A stretch of DNA of 64,000 nucleotides from Halolactibacillus miurensis. GTDB taxonomy: Bacteria > Bacillota > Bacilli > Bacillales > Amphibacillaceae. The stretch lies in contig NZ_FPAI01000001.1 of NCBI RefSeq assembly GCF_900116255.1, positions 343,614 through 407,613 on the forward strand, given 5' to 3'. Below, piece after piece: positions 42,443-51,680 of the stretch (position 1 is the stretch's first letter; every line of letters starts with the position of its first letter). Both the position numbers and the translations under genes were made by a program. Under the pieces are notes generated by a model that was not told the DNA's origin, ran no database searches, and saw nothing but the letters and a program-made list of their open reading frames with translations.

Positions 42443-43273
42443 GTGGAGAGTAAACATGTCTTAGGAAAAGTATTTAAATATTTTACGCTCATACTTGGTG
42501 CTGCCTTTAGTATCATTCCAATCTTAGCGATTTTCTTCGCGTCATTTAAGACAGGAAATGAATACGGATCAACAGGTGCCTTAGCCTTACCAGAGAACTG
42601 GATGAACTTTGAAAACTACACACGCGCCTTTAGCGAAGGGAATATGCTCGTCGGTTTTAAAAATACGGTGATTATTCTCGTCATTTCCGTTATTGGGACA
42701 ACATTGATTGGTTCGATGGTGGCGTTTGTGTTGCATAGATTCACATTTAAAGGAAGTAAATATATTTTAGGTGCCTTTTTACTGGCCACTTTAATTCCGG
42801 CTGTAACAACGCAAGTCGCAACATTCCAAATTGTGCACCGTTTAGGTTTATTTAATACGATTTTCGCGGCGATTGTCTTGTATCTTGGGACAGATATTAT
42901 CGCCGTCTATATCTTCTTGCAATTTATGGACTCCATTTCTATTTCGCTCGATGAATCAGCGATGCTTGACGGGGCGTCTTACTTAACGATTTACCGTAAG
43001 ATTGTTTTACCGCTCCTAAAACCAGCGATTGTCACGGTATTTATTATTAAAGGGGTCAATGTGTATAACGATTTCTATACACCGTTCTTATACATGCCAA
43101 AAACAGATCTTCAAGTAATCTCGACTGCGCTCTTTAAGTTCCAAGGGCCCTTTGGGGCGGAGTGGCAAGTCATTACTGCTGGCGTTATGATTGCGATTAT
43201 TCCTACGATGATCGCCTTCATCTTCTTACAAAAATATATTTATAACGGATTAACAAACGGATCGGTTAAGTAA
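42443..43273 (+). CDS. ABC sugar permease, MalG type
   Basis: The roughly 276-residue protein has six helices and the coupling loop SLDESAMLDGASYLTIYRKI. The start is uncertain: GTG 42443 has GAGGGGG 9 bases upstream, while in-frame ATG 42434 and GTG 42425 overlap the previous gene and lie on or before that site. It is next to, or overlaps, the MalF-type gene and would be translationally coupled to it. Confidence 0.9.
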   Translation: MESKHVLGKVFKYFTLILGAAFSIIPILAIFFASFKTGNEYGSTGALALPENWMNFENYTRAFSEGNMLVGFKNTVIILVISVIGTTLIGSMVAFVLHRFTFKGSKYILGAFLLATLIPAVTTQVATFQIVHRLGLFNTIFAAIVLYLGTDIIAVYIFLQFMDSISISLDESAMLDGASYLTIYRKIVLPLLKPAIVTVFIIKGVNVYNDFYTPFLYMPKTDLQVISTALFKFQGPFGAEWQVITAGVMIAIIPTMIAFIFLQKYIYNGLTNGSVK

Positions 43274-43297
43274 CTGTATCGAAAGGGGACAATGATT

Positions 43298-44320
43298 ATG
43301 ACAAAAGTAAAAATGATAGCGGAAAAAATCCATGCGATGCCTTGGGAGGATAAACCAGAGGGGTTAGATGTACCTGTTTGGCGTCACAGTCAAAACCCAA
43401 TAATTAAACGCAATCCAGCAAAAGGGATCGCGCGTATCTTTAATAGTGCGGTTGTGAGTCACAATAATGAATTTATCGGTGTCTTCCGTGCGGAAACGAT
43501 TGATGGACGCCCGCACTTACATTTAGGTAAAAGTGAAAACGGTCTAAACTGGGAGATTGAGGAAGATAAAATTCCATTTGTGGATGAGGAGGGAAATAGC
43601 TTCCAACCGCCTTCCGCCTATGATCCGCGTTTACTGAAAGTAGAAGGCACCTACTATATTATTTGGTGTACAGACTTTTATGGTGCGGCGATTGGTGTGG
43701 CGAAGACAGACGACTTTAAAACATTTGTTCGCTTGGAAAACCCGTTCTTACCATTTAACCGAAACGGCGTCTTATTCCCGCGTAAGATTAATGGTAATTA
43801 TGTGATGCTGTCTCGTCCGAGTGACAGTGGTCATACACCATTTGGTGATGTGTTCTTAAGCGAATCACCGGATATGACTTACTGGGGTAAACACCGTCAT
43901 GTGATGACAAAAGGCGGCTACGGTTGGTGGCAAAATGTGAAGATTGGTGGCGGTCCAGCCCCAATTGAAACGTCAGAAGGATGGCTCATGTTTTATCACG
44001 GTGTCACAGGCACATGTAACGGTTTCGTTTACTCGATGGGCGCGGTTATTTTAGACTTAGAAGAACCTTCAAAAGTAAAATACCGTTCGAAAAACTTTGT
44101 GTTAACACCGGAAGAACCATACGAAACAACCGGTTTTGTTGATAATGTCATCTTCCCTTGTGCCACATTACATGATGCAGATACAGGTAAGATTGCGATC
44201 TATTACGGTGCGGCCGATACGTATGTGGGTCTTGCTTATACAACCGTCGATGAGATCGTTGAATATGTCAAAGCGACATCTGAAGAAGTGGCAGATGATG
44301 CCGAACTTGGTCGTAAATAA
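43298..44320 (+). CDS. GH130 beta-1,4-mannooligosaccharide phosphorylase
   Basis: The 340-residue propeller lacks the long N-terminal extension of the other GH130 in the window and fits GH130 subfamily 2. That group includes mannooligosaccharide phosphorylases, which release mannose-1-phosphate from the non-reducing end, and mannosyl-N-acetylglucosamine phosphorylases. The likely proton donor is Asp109 in SAYDPRLLKV; phosphate-binding residues lie in GGGPAPIETSEGWLMFYHG. Operon context with a mannan importer favours mannooligosaccharides. The start at 43298 has GAAAGGGG 8 bases upstream; ATG 43292 is only 2 bases from it. Confidence 0.9.
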   Translation: MTKVKMIAEKIHAMPWEDKPEGLDVPVWRHSQNPIIKRNPAKGIARIFNSAVVSHNNEFIGVFRAETIDGRPHLHLGKSENGLNWEIEEDKIPFVDEEGNSFQPPSAYDPRLLKVEGTYYIIWCTDFYGAAIGVAKTDDFKTFVRLENPFLPFNRNGVLFPRKINGNYVMLSRPSDSGHTPFGDVFLSESPDMTYWGKHRHVMTKGGYGWWQNVKIGGGPAPIETSEGWLMFYHGVTGTCNGFVYSMGAVILDLEEPSKVKYRSKNFVLTPEEPYETTGFVDNVIFPCATLHDADTGKIAIYYGAADTYVGLAYTTVDEIVEYVKATSEEVADDAELGRK

Positions 44321-44332
44321 TAGATAAGTTAA

Positions 44333-44368
44333 AAGCTAGTATACCTTATAGGTGTACTAGCTTCTTTT
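44333..44368 (+). terminator. Hairpin after the GH130 gene
   Basis: AAGCTAGTA (44333-44341) pairs with TACTAGCTT (44355-44363), followed by CTTTTAA. Read-through to GH113 is likely since no strong promoter is seen before it. Confidence 0.65.
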
Positions 44369-44473
44369 AAAAAGGCAGTAAGATTTCTCGAAATACGTGG
44401 GAAGAGAATGAGTAAAAGAATGAGAAAAGCAACAAGATGCTTAAATAACATACAGAGATAGGAATGGATATAA

Positions 44474-45403
44474 ATGAATTTTATTAAAGGATTTACATTT
44501 GGTTGGGATAGTAGGCGGGGCGACTTTTTAAAAGAAGAAGCAAAAGAAAGTTTACGTCTAATGCAAGAGCGCACGGCGAGTGACACCGTTATTATAGCAA
44601 TCAGCGCCCTACAAGAGACGGCACATACGACGGAAGTAGATTACTGGGGTGAGCATATGGTCAGTGATGAAGAGCTCATCGACATGATTGATTATGCGAA
44701 AACGTTAGGGTCAAGGGTTATTTTGAAGCCCACGGTGAATTGTAAAGATGGGACGTGGCGCGCGCATATAAACTTCTTTGATTTAGATGTTCCGTGTGAA
44801 CCGAAATGGTCAGATTGGTTCAAGTCCTACACGGCGTATCAAAAGCATTATGCCGACATTGCCGAACAAACAGGTTGTGAGATGTTGATTGTGGGTTGTG
44901 AAATGGTGCAAACCGAAAGGCGAGCGGACGAGTGGCGGGCGCTCATTCGTGATGTAAAAGACGTCTATCATGGCCTCGTGAGTTATAACACCGATAAGTA
45001 TCAGGAAAGTCAGGTTCCTTTTTGGGATGTGGTTGATGTGATCTCGTCAAGTGGTTATTACCCGACAGGTGAGTGGGAACAAGAACTCGACCGCATTGAG
45101 AAGGTTGTGAAAGCGTACGATAAACCGTTCTTTTTCGCAGAAGCAGGCTGCCCAAGTCGAACGGGTTCAAGTCAGATTCCGAATGACTGGGGCCATGTAG
45201 GTGACGTTAACCTTGAAGAACAAGCTCACTTTTATGAAGATATGTTTTTGACGGCCGGAAAGCGTGACTTTGTGATGGGGTTTGGTCTTTGGGACTGGAA
45301 TACATTACTACACACGCTAGATGAAGCCAAAAAACATGATGGTTATGGCGTCTACGGGAAACCGGCTGAACGTGTGATTTTTGACTATTACAATAAGAAA
45401 TGA
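44474..45403 (+). CDS. GH113 intracellular beta-1,4-mannanase
   Basis: The 309-residue protein has no signal peptide and resembles GH113 mannanases such as that of Alicyclobacillus. Acid/base Glu143 lies in VGCEMVQTE and nucleophile Glu223 in FFFAEAGCPSR; the 80-residue spacing equals that of the known enzyme. The C-terminal GFGLWDWNT is also typical. It would shorten imported mannooligosaccharides. It is 9 bases upstream of the esterase gene. The ribosome site before ATG is weak (AGGAATGG). Confidence 0.88.
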   Translation: MNFIKGFTFGWDSRRGDFLKEEAKESLRLMQERTASDTVIIAISALQETAHTTEVDYWGEHMVSDEELIDMIDYAKTLGSRVILKPTVNCKDGTWRAHINFFDLDVPCEPKWSDWFKSYTAYQKHYADIAEQTGCEMLIVGCEMVQTERRADEWRALIRDVKDVYHGLVSYNTDKYQESQVPFWDVVDVISSSGYYPTGEWEQELDRIEKVVKAYDKPFFFAEAGCPSRTGSSQIPNDWGHVGDVNLEEQAHFYEDMFLTAGKRDFVMGFGLWDWNTLLHTLDEAKKHDGYGVYGKPAERVIFDYYNKK

Positions 45404-45412
45404 GGAAACGAT

Positions 45413-46366
45413 ATGCATCTTGATTTACCAATAGAACAGCTAAAACATTATCAAGGCAAGAATCCGAAGCCGACGGATTTTGATCAATACTGGTCACAAT
45501 CTTTGGCAGAACTTGAGGTGTTATCACTTGATTACGAAGTAGTAGAGGCGGACTTTCAAGTTGAAGGTGTGACACTCTATCATTTAACTTTTACCGGGAT
45601 AGGTGGCGTGAAAGTTCATGCGAAATGGGCTAAACCGCATCAACCAACCGGGCAAGCTGTTGTCATGTTTCATGGTTACGGCGTAGATAGTGGGGACTGG
45701 CTTGACAAGGTTGCTTATGCGAAAGAAGGCATCCATGTTTTTGCGATGGACTGTCGTGGTCAAGGTGGTTTAAGTGAAGACTCGATCGTCACGATTGGAC
45801 CGACGGTACGTGGACATATTATCCGCGGGTTAAAAGATAAAAATCCGAAAAACCTTTACTATCGATCGGTATTTTTAGATACAACCCATCTTGTTAAAAT
45901 CGTGCAGTCGATGGAAGATGTTGATTCAAATCGAATAGGGTCCTACGGACAAAGTCAGGGCGGTGCCTTGGCGCTCGCGGTCGCAAGTCTTGTGCCGGAG
46001 ATTAAGAAAACATACAGTGTGTATCCATTTTTAAGTGACTATAAACGTGCGTGGGAGATGGATGTCACAAACTCCGCTTATGAGGAGCTTTCGTTTTACT
46101 TTAGAAATGTTGATCCGATGCACCAATTTGAAGACGAGACCTTTTTAAAATTAGGATATATTGACTTACATCACTTAGCGCCGCGGATCGAGAGTGAGGT
46201 CATTATGGTAACGGGGATGCGAGACAATATTTGTCCGCCATCGACACAGTTTGCGGTCTTTAACCACTTGCAAACGAAAAAGACGCATCACTTATATCCG
46301 GAACATGGTCATGAGTTTATCCCGCATCACGCCGATGAAGCATTTCAGTTCTTTAAAGCCCTTTAA
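45413..46366 (+). CDS. CE7 acetyl esterase (acetylxylan esterase/cephalosporin-C deacetylase type)
   Basis: The 317-residue alpha/beta hydrolase is of CE7 length. Motifs are CRGQGG (114-119), nucleophile Ser181 in YGQSQGGA, the acid Asp in TGMRDNICPP and His in EHGHEFIP. CE7 enzymes remove acetyl groups from acetylated oligosaccharides inside the cell. In this operon the natural substrate would be acetylated mannooligosaccharides from wood or konjac-type glucomannan, since acetyl groups block phosphorylases and mannosidases. TGAGGAAACG precedes the start. Confidence 0.92.
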   Translation: MHLDLPIEQLKHYQGKNPKPTDFDQYWSQSLAELEVLSLDYEVVEADFQVEGVTLYHLTFTGIGGVKVHAKWAKPHQPTGQAVVMFHGYGVDSGDWLDKVAYAKEGIHVFAMDCRGQGGLSEDSIVTIGPTVRGHIIRGLKDKNPKNLYYRSVFLDTTHLVKIVQSMEDVDSNRIGSYGQSQGGALALAVASLVPEIKKTYSVYPFLSDYKRAWEMDVTNSAYEELSFYFRNVDPMHQFEDETFLKLGYIDLHHLAPRIESEVIMVTGMRDNICPPSTQFAVFNHLQTKKTHHLYPEHGHEFIPHHADEAFQFFKAL

Positions 46367-46453
46367 TGTAAAGAGCTGTTTATAAAAAGAATTGACATAT
46401 GACGTGTGGTATGATTAGGGTGAACCATAATTAAACAAATAATGAACAAAGTG

Positions 46454-46488
46454 AAAGAGGCAGCCATCCGATTGATGTCTGCCTCTTT
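46454..46488. terminator. Terminator between the esterase and GH36 genes
   Basis: AAAGAGGCAG (46454-46463) pairs with CTGCCTCTTT (46479-46488). A second hairpin GACCGGT/ACCGGTC lies at 46511-46530, nearer the GH36 stop. Confidence 0.7.
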
Positions 46489-46552
46489 CTGTTGAAGTTT
46501 AAATTCTTTTGACCGGTGGGGTTACCGGTCATGTATGTTAAAAGGGAATAAG

Positions 46553-48781
46553 CTATTTTTTTGTTAGTGTAAAAATGTGTGATTGATAGTCACCAGGGTG
46601 TTCGCGGCCCCAATACTCATTGGCGCGGTCGGTGAAGTCATCCGCAAGAATAATGCCATAAGCCATCAGTTCTGATCCGTAGTATTCTTTATTTAACGGT
46701 GCCACGTGATACAAGCAGTCTTTATCAAGACCGGTTAACTTAATCCGCTTATAGCCTTCGTTTGGTTTAGCGAGTACTTTATAGTACCCAACTAACGCCT
46801 CTGACTGGTCATGACTGACGACCATCCAAGCCGTTTCATTTGATTCAAACGGACTAAGCAGTCGGTGGAACGTCCCATGACTGATAAGTTCGCGATAGCG
46901 TTTAAAGAAAGTGACTTGTTTTTTCACAGTCTCTTTTTCGGCGGCTGTTAATTCCGTGACATCTAACTCATAACCAAACGTGCCGAAATAGGCTACCTCC
47001 GCTCGTGTTTGAAGCGGTGTGCTTCTTCCGACTTGATGGTTAGGAATTTGTGACACGTGTGAACCAATCGCAGATAATGGGTACACCATTGATGTCCCGT
47101 ACTGGATTTTCAGTCGTTCTACCGCATCGGTATCATCGCTCGTCCATGTTTGGGGTGCGTAATAAAGTAAGCCTGGATCAAAGCGACCACCACCACCGGC
47201 GCATGATTCGAATAAAATCTCAGGATATCGAGTGGTCAGCTTTTCGTATAATTTATATACCCCGAGAATGTACCGGTGAAAGGCTTCGCCTTGTGCCTGC
47301 GGTTGTAATGTGCGTGAATAGGCTTCCGTGATGTTCCGGTTCATATCCCACTTAATATAACTGATCTCGCTATCGTCAATAACCGCTGTCATTAATTGAT
47401 AAATATGTTCAATGACCTCGTCACGAGAAAAATCTAGGACGTATTGGTTTCGTCCGTGTGATGGTGAACGGTCTGGAGCTTCTAGTAGCCAGTCAGGATG
47501 ATCTTCATATAACTTAGTTCCATGAGAAATCATTTCAGGTTCAAACCATAAACCAAAACGCATTCCAAGCTCAGTGACTTTCTTTGATAAGGCACTAATG
47601 CCATTCGGTAGCTTATCGTGGTCGACAAACCAATCACCAAGCGAAGTGGCGTCATCATTACGTTTACCGAACCAACCGTCATCTAAAACGAACAGTTCAA
47701 TCCCTAAGTCTTTGGCTGATTTCGCAATCGTTAAAATTTTGTCTTCGTCAAAATCAAAGTAAGTCGCTTCCCAGTTGTTAATTAAGATAGGACGTGTTTT
47801 ATCACGCCAATAACCGCGCGCTAGACGCTTTCGATAAAGGTCGTGGAATGTTTGACTCATACCTGATAAACCTGCTTGTGAATAAACCATCACGGCCTCA
47901 GGCGTTGTGAAGCTATCACCAGGGGTGAGTTGCCAAGCGAAGTGAAACGGATTAATCCCCAGTGAGACACGACTCACGTCGTATGTATCCACTTCTACTT
48001 GTGCTCTAAAGTTGCCACTATAGACAAGGCTAAATCCATACACTTCCCCGGTTTGTTCCGTCGTGTGTGGACGTTTTAAAGCGATAAATGGATTATGGAC
48101 ATGTCCAGATGCCCCGCGATTACTTGAAACGGACTGCACACCTTTTTTAAGAGGAGAAACACCCACGTGTGCCTCTCGTGCCCAGGCGCCATTTAATTGA
48201 ACCATCTCAAAATTGTCATCCGGAAAGTCTATGCTCAACGACTGTGCCTCAGAGAGTGTATAGGTGGCGATGCTGTTGTTGATGAAATGACTGTGACGCG
48301 TGATCACCGCACGGTCAGTATAAATCGTATATGACAGTTCTAACGTCACATCAATCACGTCATCAACTAACGTAATGATCAGTGTCTCTGCTTCATCCTC
48401 TCTTTCGACGTAGGTATGTGGAAGACCTGATAGGGTGGGCTTGCCTTTTATGATTCTATAACTATCATAACGAAAATCGGTGATGTATGACCCGTTCGGT
48501 TGTTCAATCGTAAAAGCGGGATAACGGAAGTCCGTTGTTCCGTAACTGGGGTATTCTTGTTTGATATGTTCAAATGATGATGTATGGTCACCTGTGAAAC
48601 GGTTCGTTGATGGGCGAACCTCGCGTTCAATTAAATGGCTGAAATCTGAGCGGTGATGTACCGCTTCGCCGTAATAAAGATGTTCGAGTTGCGCGCTTTT
48701 CTCAAGCACCCTAAAAATATAGCTAACATCATTATTGGTTAAATGAAACGAAAGAGTTGCATCATTCACGTGAATTGTCAT
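46553..48781 (-). CDS. GH36 alpha-galactosidase
   Basis: The 742-residue enzyme is a cytoplasmic GH36 alpha-galactosidase of the large tetrameric type. An N-terminal beta-sandwich (to about residue 320) precedes a TIM barrel with VLDDGWFGKRNDD, the nucleophile Asp in SYIKWDMNRN and the acid/base Asp in TSDDTDAVERL; the C-terminal beta domain follows. It would remove alpha-1,6-galactose side chains from galactomannan oligosaccharides. The promoter carries a LacI-type operator, placing it in the mannan regulon. GAGGTG precedes the ATG by 6 bases. Confidence 0.95.
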   Translation of the reverse strand: MTIHVNDATLSFHLTNNDVSYIFRVLEKSAQLEHLYYGEAVHHRSDFSHLIEREVRPSTNRFTGDHTSSFEHIKQEYPSYGTTDFRYPAFTIEQPNGSYITDFRYDSYRIIKGKPTLSGLPHTYVEREDEAETLIITLVDDVIDVTLELSYTIYTDRAVITRHSHFINNSIATYTLSEAQSLSIDFPDDNFEMVQLNGAWAREAHVGVSPLKKGVQSVSSNRGASGHVHNPFIALKRPHTTEQTGEVYGFSLVYSGNFRAQVEVDTYDVSRVSLGINPFHFAWQLTPGDSFTTPEAVMVYSQAGLSGMSQTFHDLYRKRLARGYWRDKTRPILINNWEATYFDFDEDKILTIAKSAKDLGIELFVLDDGWFGKRNDDATSLGDWFVDHDKLPNGISALSKKVTELGMRFGLWFEPEMISHGTKLYEDHPDWLLEAPDRSPSHGRNQYVLDFSRDEVIEHIYQLMTAVIDDSEISYIKWDMNRNITEAYSRTLQPQAQGEAFHRYILGVYKLYEKLTTRYPEILFESCAGGGGRFDPGLLYYAPQTWTSDDTDAVERLKIQYGTSMVYPLSAIGSHVSQIPNHQVGRSTPLQTRAEVAYFGTFGYELDVTELTAAEKETVKKQVTFFKRYRELISHGTFHRLLSPFESNETAWMVVSHDQSEALVGYYKVLAKPNEGYKRIKLTGLDKDCLYHVAPLNKEYYGSELMAYGIILADDFTDRANEYWGREHPGDYQSHIFTLTKK

Positions 48782-48804
48782 ATAATCACCTCATAAAGTT
48801 ATTT

Positions 48805-48850
48805 TAAAGTTATCGATAAGTTACTTTATAAAATATTTTAACATAGTCAA
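48805..48850 (-). promoter_or_regulatory. GH36 promoter with LacI operator, site 4
   Basis: On the minus strand TTGACT (48845-48850), 16 bases and TAAAGT (48823-48828). Immediately downstream and overlapping the -10 is GTAACTTATCGATAACTTTA (complement of 48805-48824), matching the regulon operator with its central ATCGAT. A further TTATCGATA occurs at 48871-48879, upstream of the divergent beta-mannosidase gene. Confidence 0.65.
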
Positions 48851-48943
48851 TCGGTGTTTGCTAGTGTTATTTATCGATATATTATTCATATAATTTAACT
48901 TTGTTTAGCTAATAATAAAAGATGGAATCAGAGGAGTGAAACG

Positions 48944-51439
48944 ATGGAAAAGATGATAGTATCAGATTGGCATTTTAAACAGTATGGCAAAGAACAGTGG
49001 CACCGAGCCTTTGTGCCGGGTTGTGTTCATACTGATTTACTAAAGAATGGTTTGATTGACGATCCATTTTATGAAGATAATGAAAAGGCTTTGCAGTGGA
49101 TAGATCAAGTCGATTGGTGCTATGAAACGACTTTTGATGTCTCCGATGATAGGTTAGAGAAAATCATGACCTTTACTTTTCATGGTTTGGACACATATGC
49201 AGATATTTATGTAAACGGTGTCCTCGTTAAAAAAACGGCCAACATGTTCCGGGTGTATCAGCTTGAACTGAATGAATACGTCACGGTAGGAAAGAATACA
49301 CTGATGATTATCTTCCAATCACCAATTAAGACAGATTTACCGAAGCTTGAAGCACTTGGGTATCAGTTGCCGGCTGCGAATGATGACAGTGAGATGGGTG
49401 GGTTAGGAGATAAAAAACTGAGTGTCTTTGCCCGAAAAGCGCCGTTTCACTATGGTTGGGACTGGGGTCCAAGGTTTGTCACCTCAGGTATATATAAACC
49501 AGTCGAACTGACTGTCTATGAGGCATTGGATGTTCGTGATCTCTATCTTCAAATGGATACCGTTGAAAAAGATATAGCAACAGGCCAAGCAGAAGTAACA
49601 ATGGTAGTTGAAAAAGCCGGCCTTTACACCCTTAGTTTACACGCGGAGTCGTTCCGGTATGAAGAGACTTTTAACTTAACAAAAGGAACTCAAACCGTTC
49701 ATTTACCTGTTTCAATTAAGCAACCGAAAAGGTGGTATACGCATGACTTAGGTGAACCGTATTTGTACACGTTCACTTTAACTGTGCGCAATGAGAAAAA
49801 TTTAATCGCGCATAAACAAATGAAAACAGGTCTCAGAAAAGTAAGACTCGTGACAGAAGATGATGCGAATGGTCAAACCTTTTATCTTGAACTTAATGGC
49901 GAGCGCTTGTTTATTAAAGGTGCGAACCATATTCCAAATGATAGTTTTGTTAGTGAAGTTACAGATGAGCGCTATCAAAAGGAAATTCAGGCAGCGTTAT
50001 TTACTGGTATGAATATGTTACGTGTATGGGGCGGGGGTATTTACGAAAGGGATATCTTTTATGAGTTATGTGATGAAAAAGGTATTCTTGTCTGGCAAGA
50101 CTTTATGTTTGCTTGTAGTATGTATCCAGGTGATGACGCGTTTCTAGCGAACGTGAAACAAGAAGCGATTGATCAAGTCACCCGTCTCAGACATCACCCG
50201 TCCATTGCACTGTGGTGCGGGAATAATGAGATGGATGCGGCGTGGGCGCATTACGAAGAAGAGGGTGGCTGGGGTTGGAAAAAACCGTTTAGTCATGAGT
50301 TAAGAGAAAAGATATGGGCAGATTATCAAATAATCTTCCATGATGTATTGAAAAACGTCGTTGCTGAACGAACAGATGTTGATTATTGGTCGAGTTCCCC
50401 GCTCGCTTATGAAGTAAATGATGCTTCACGCCACGCGCTCGGAGTTAAAGAAGCGGGAGATGTGCATTACTGGGACGTGTGGCATGGGAAACAGCCGTTT
50501 CATGCATATGGTGAAAATGTTGGGCGCTTTATGAGCGAATATGGTTTTCAGTCTTTCCCTGAAAAACGTACCGTAGATACGTTTATGACCGAAAAAGATT
50601 ACCGGATTGATTCGATTCCGATGTTGCATCACCAAAAGAACGGAGACGGCAATCATTTGATTGAGACGTATATGAAAGAAGTTTTACCAGAACCAAAAGA
50701 TTTTGAAAGCTTCTTATATATGAGTCAAGTGCTCCAACAAGAAGCGATGAAACAAGCGATTGAAGCGCACCGAAAGGCGATGCCTTACTGTATGGGTACG
50801 CTCTACTGGCAACTCAATGACTGTTGGCCTGTAGCTTCATGGTCAAGTATGGATTACTATGGCCGCTATAAAGCTAGCCATTATCAAGTAAAAGAAAGTT
50901 TTAAACCACAATTGTTGGTGGTGAGTGAATCTGAAGGTGATGTGATCGTTCATGGTGTGAATGACCAACAAGCATTAAAGGGTGAGCTTGTCGTCTCGCT
51001 TCAGTCGCTCGCAGGTGAAATGCTTTTGGAAGATGTGACAACCGTCACGTTACATCAACAGACAAGCACAGCGCTTACCGTATACAAAAAGGCAACCTTA
51101 CTTAAAGGTATGACGCTATCTGACGTTGTCTTCCTTGTTGAGTTTAAGTCAAACGAAATAAAAGAAGTCATCAGCAATCGCTACTATTTCGTCAGTGCCA
51201 AAGACTTAGCTATAACACTTGCGCCAATCGAGGTGGAACAAGTTTCACCTTATGTTTACCGGGTAACATCAGAGGTATTTCAAAAAGCCGTTTGTTTAGA
51301 AGCTTCTGTCGAAGGACATTTTTCTGAGAACTTTTTTGACTTATTACCTGGTGAAGAAAAAGACGTTGTCTTTTATCCAGGTGGTTTACATCAAGGAGTG
51401 GATGTATGGGCTAAGGGTATGTGTTCATTTGTAAAATAA
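48944..51439 (+). CDS. GH2 beta-mannosidase
   Basis: The 831-residue enzyme shows the GH2 plan: jelly-roll (to about 190, with FHGLDTYADIYVNG), Ig-like domain and TIM barrel with FIKGANHIPND, acid/base Glu in LWCGNNEMDAAW and nucleophile Glu in FMSEYGFQSFPE. HYGWDWGPRFVTSGIYKPV is typical of beta-mannosidases rather than beta-galactosidases. Without a signal peptide it acts inside, releasing mannose from the non-reducing end of mannooligosaccharides, parallel to the phosphorylases. GGAGTG precedes the ATG. It is divergent from the GH36 gene and shares the control region. Confidence 0.94.
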   Translation: MEKMIVSDWHFKQYGKEQWHRAFVPGCVHTDLLKNGLIDDPFYEDNEKALQWIDQVDWCYETTFDVSDDRLEKIMTFTFHGLDTYADIYVNGVLVKKTANMFRVYQLELNEYVTVGKNTLMIIFQSPIKTDLPKLEALGYQLPAANDDSEMGGLGDKKLSVFARKAPFHYGWDWGPRFVTSGIYKPVELTVYEALDVRDLYLQMDTVEKDIATGQAEVTMVVEKAGLYTLSLHAESFRYEETFNLTKGTQTVHLPVSIKQPKRWYTHDLGEPYLYTFTLTVRNEKNLIAHKQMKTGLRKVRLVTEDDANGQTFYLELNGERLFIKGANHIPNDSFVSEVTDERYQKEIQAALFTGMNMLRVWGGGIYERDIFYELCDEKGILVWQDFMFACSMYPGDDAFLANVKQEAIDQVTRLRHHPSIALWCGNNEMDAAWAHYEEEGGWGWKKPFSHELREKIWADYQIIFHDVLKNVVAERTDVDYWSSSPLAYEVNDASRHALGVKEAGDVHYWDVWHGKQPFHAYGENVGRFMSEYGFQSFPEKRTVDTFMTEKDYRIDSIPMLHHQKNGDGNHLIETYMKEVLPEPKDFESFLYMSQVLQQEAMKQAIEAHRKAMPYCMGTLYWQLNDCWPVASWSSMDYYGRYKASHYQVKESFKPQLLVVSESEGDVIVHGVNDQQALKGELVVSLQSLAGEMLLEDVTTVTLHQQTSTALTVYKKATLLKGMTLSDVVFLVEFKSNEIKEVISNRYYFVSAKDLAITLAPIEVEQVSPYVYRVTSEVFQKAVCLEASVEGHFSENFFDLLPGEEKDVVFYPGGLHQGVDVWAKGMCSFVK

Positions 51440-51452
51440 TATAAAACGATAC

Positions 51453-51496
51453 GAAAAAAGTGATGATTATGCCTATATGGTTGCTCATCACTTTTT
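51453..51496 (+). terminator. Terminator of the beta-mannosidase gene
   Basis: AAAAAAGTGATGA (51453-51465) pairs with TCATCACTTTTTT (51484-51496). Confidence 0.85.
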
Positions 51497-51680
51497 TGTA
51501 TTCTTGTTGAAATCAATTGTTTCAATATGGACTGAATATCTACATTTGATGCTTCGGTTAAGTCTTTTCCTACTTGAAATGCCATGGCGCCATGTTAAGG
51601 CATGTGGTTGATAATGTGTGAATAAATTATGCTACACTAATAGAAGTGAAAAATGAAACAGATATAAAGGAGCGAGCGAG

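Noticed and set aside
46392..46440. Promoter-like TTGACA with a possible small RNA ending at the 46454-46488 hairpin
   Set aside because: The spacing to any good -10 is wrong (12 or 18 bases to weak boxes), so there is not enough support.
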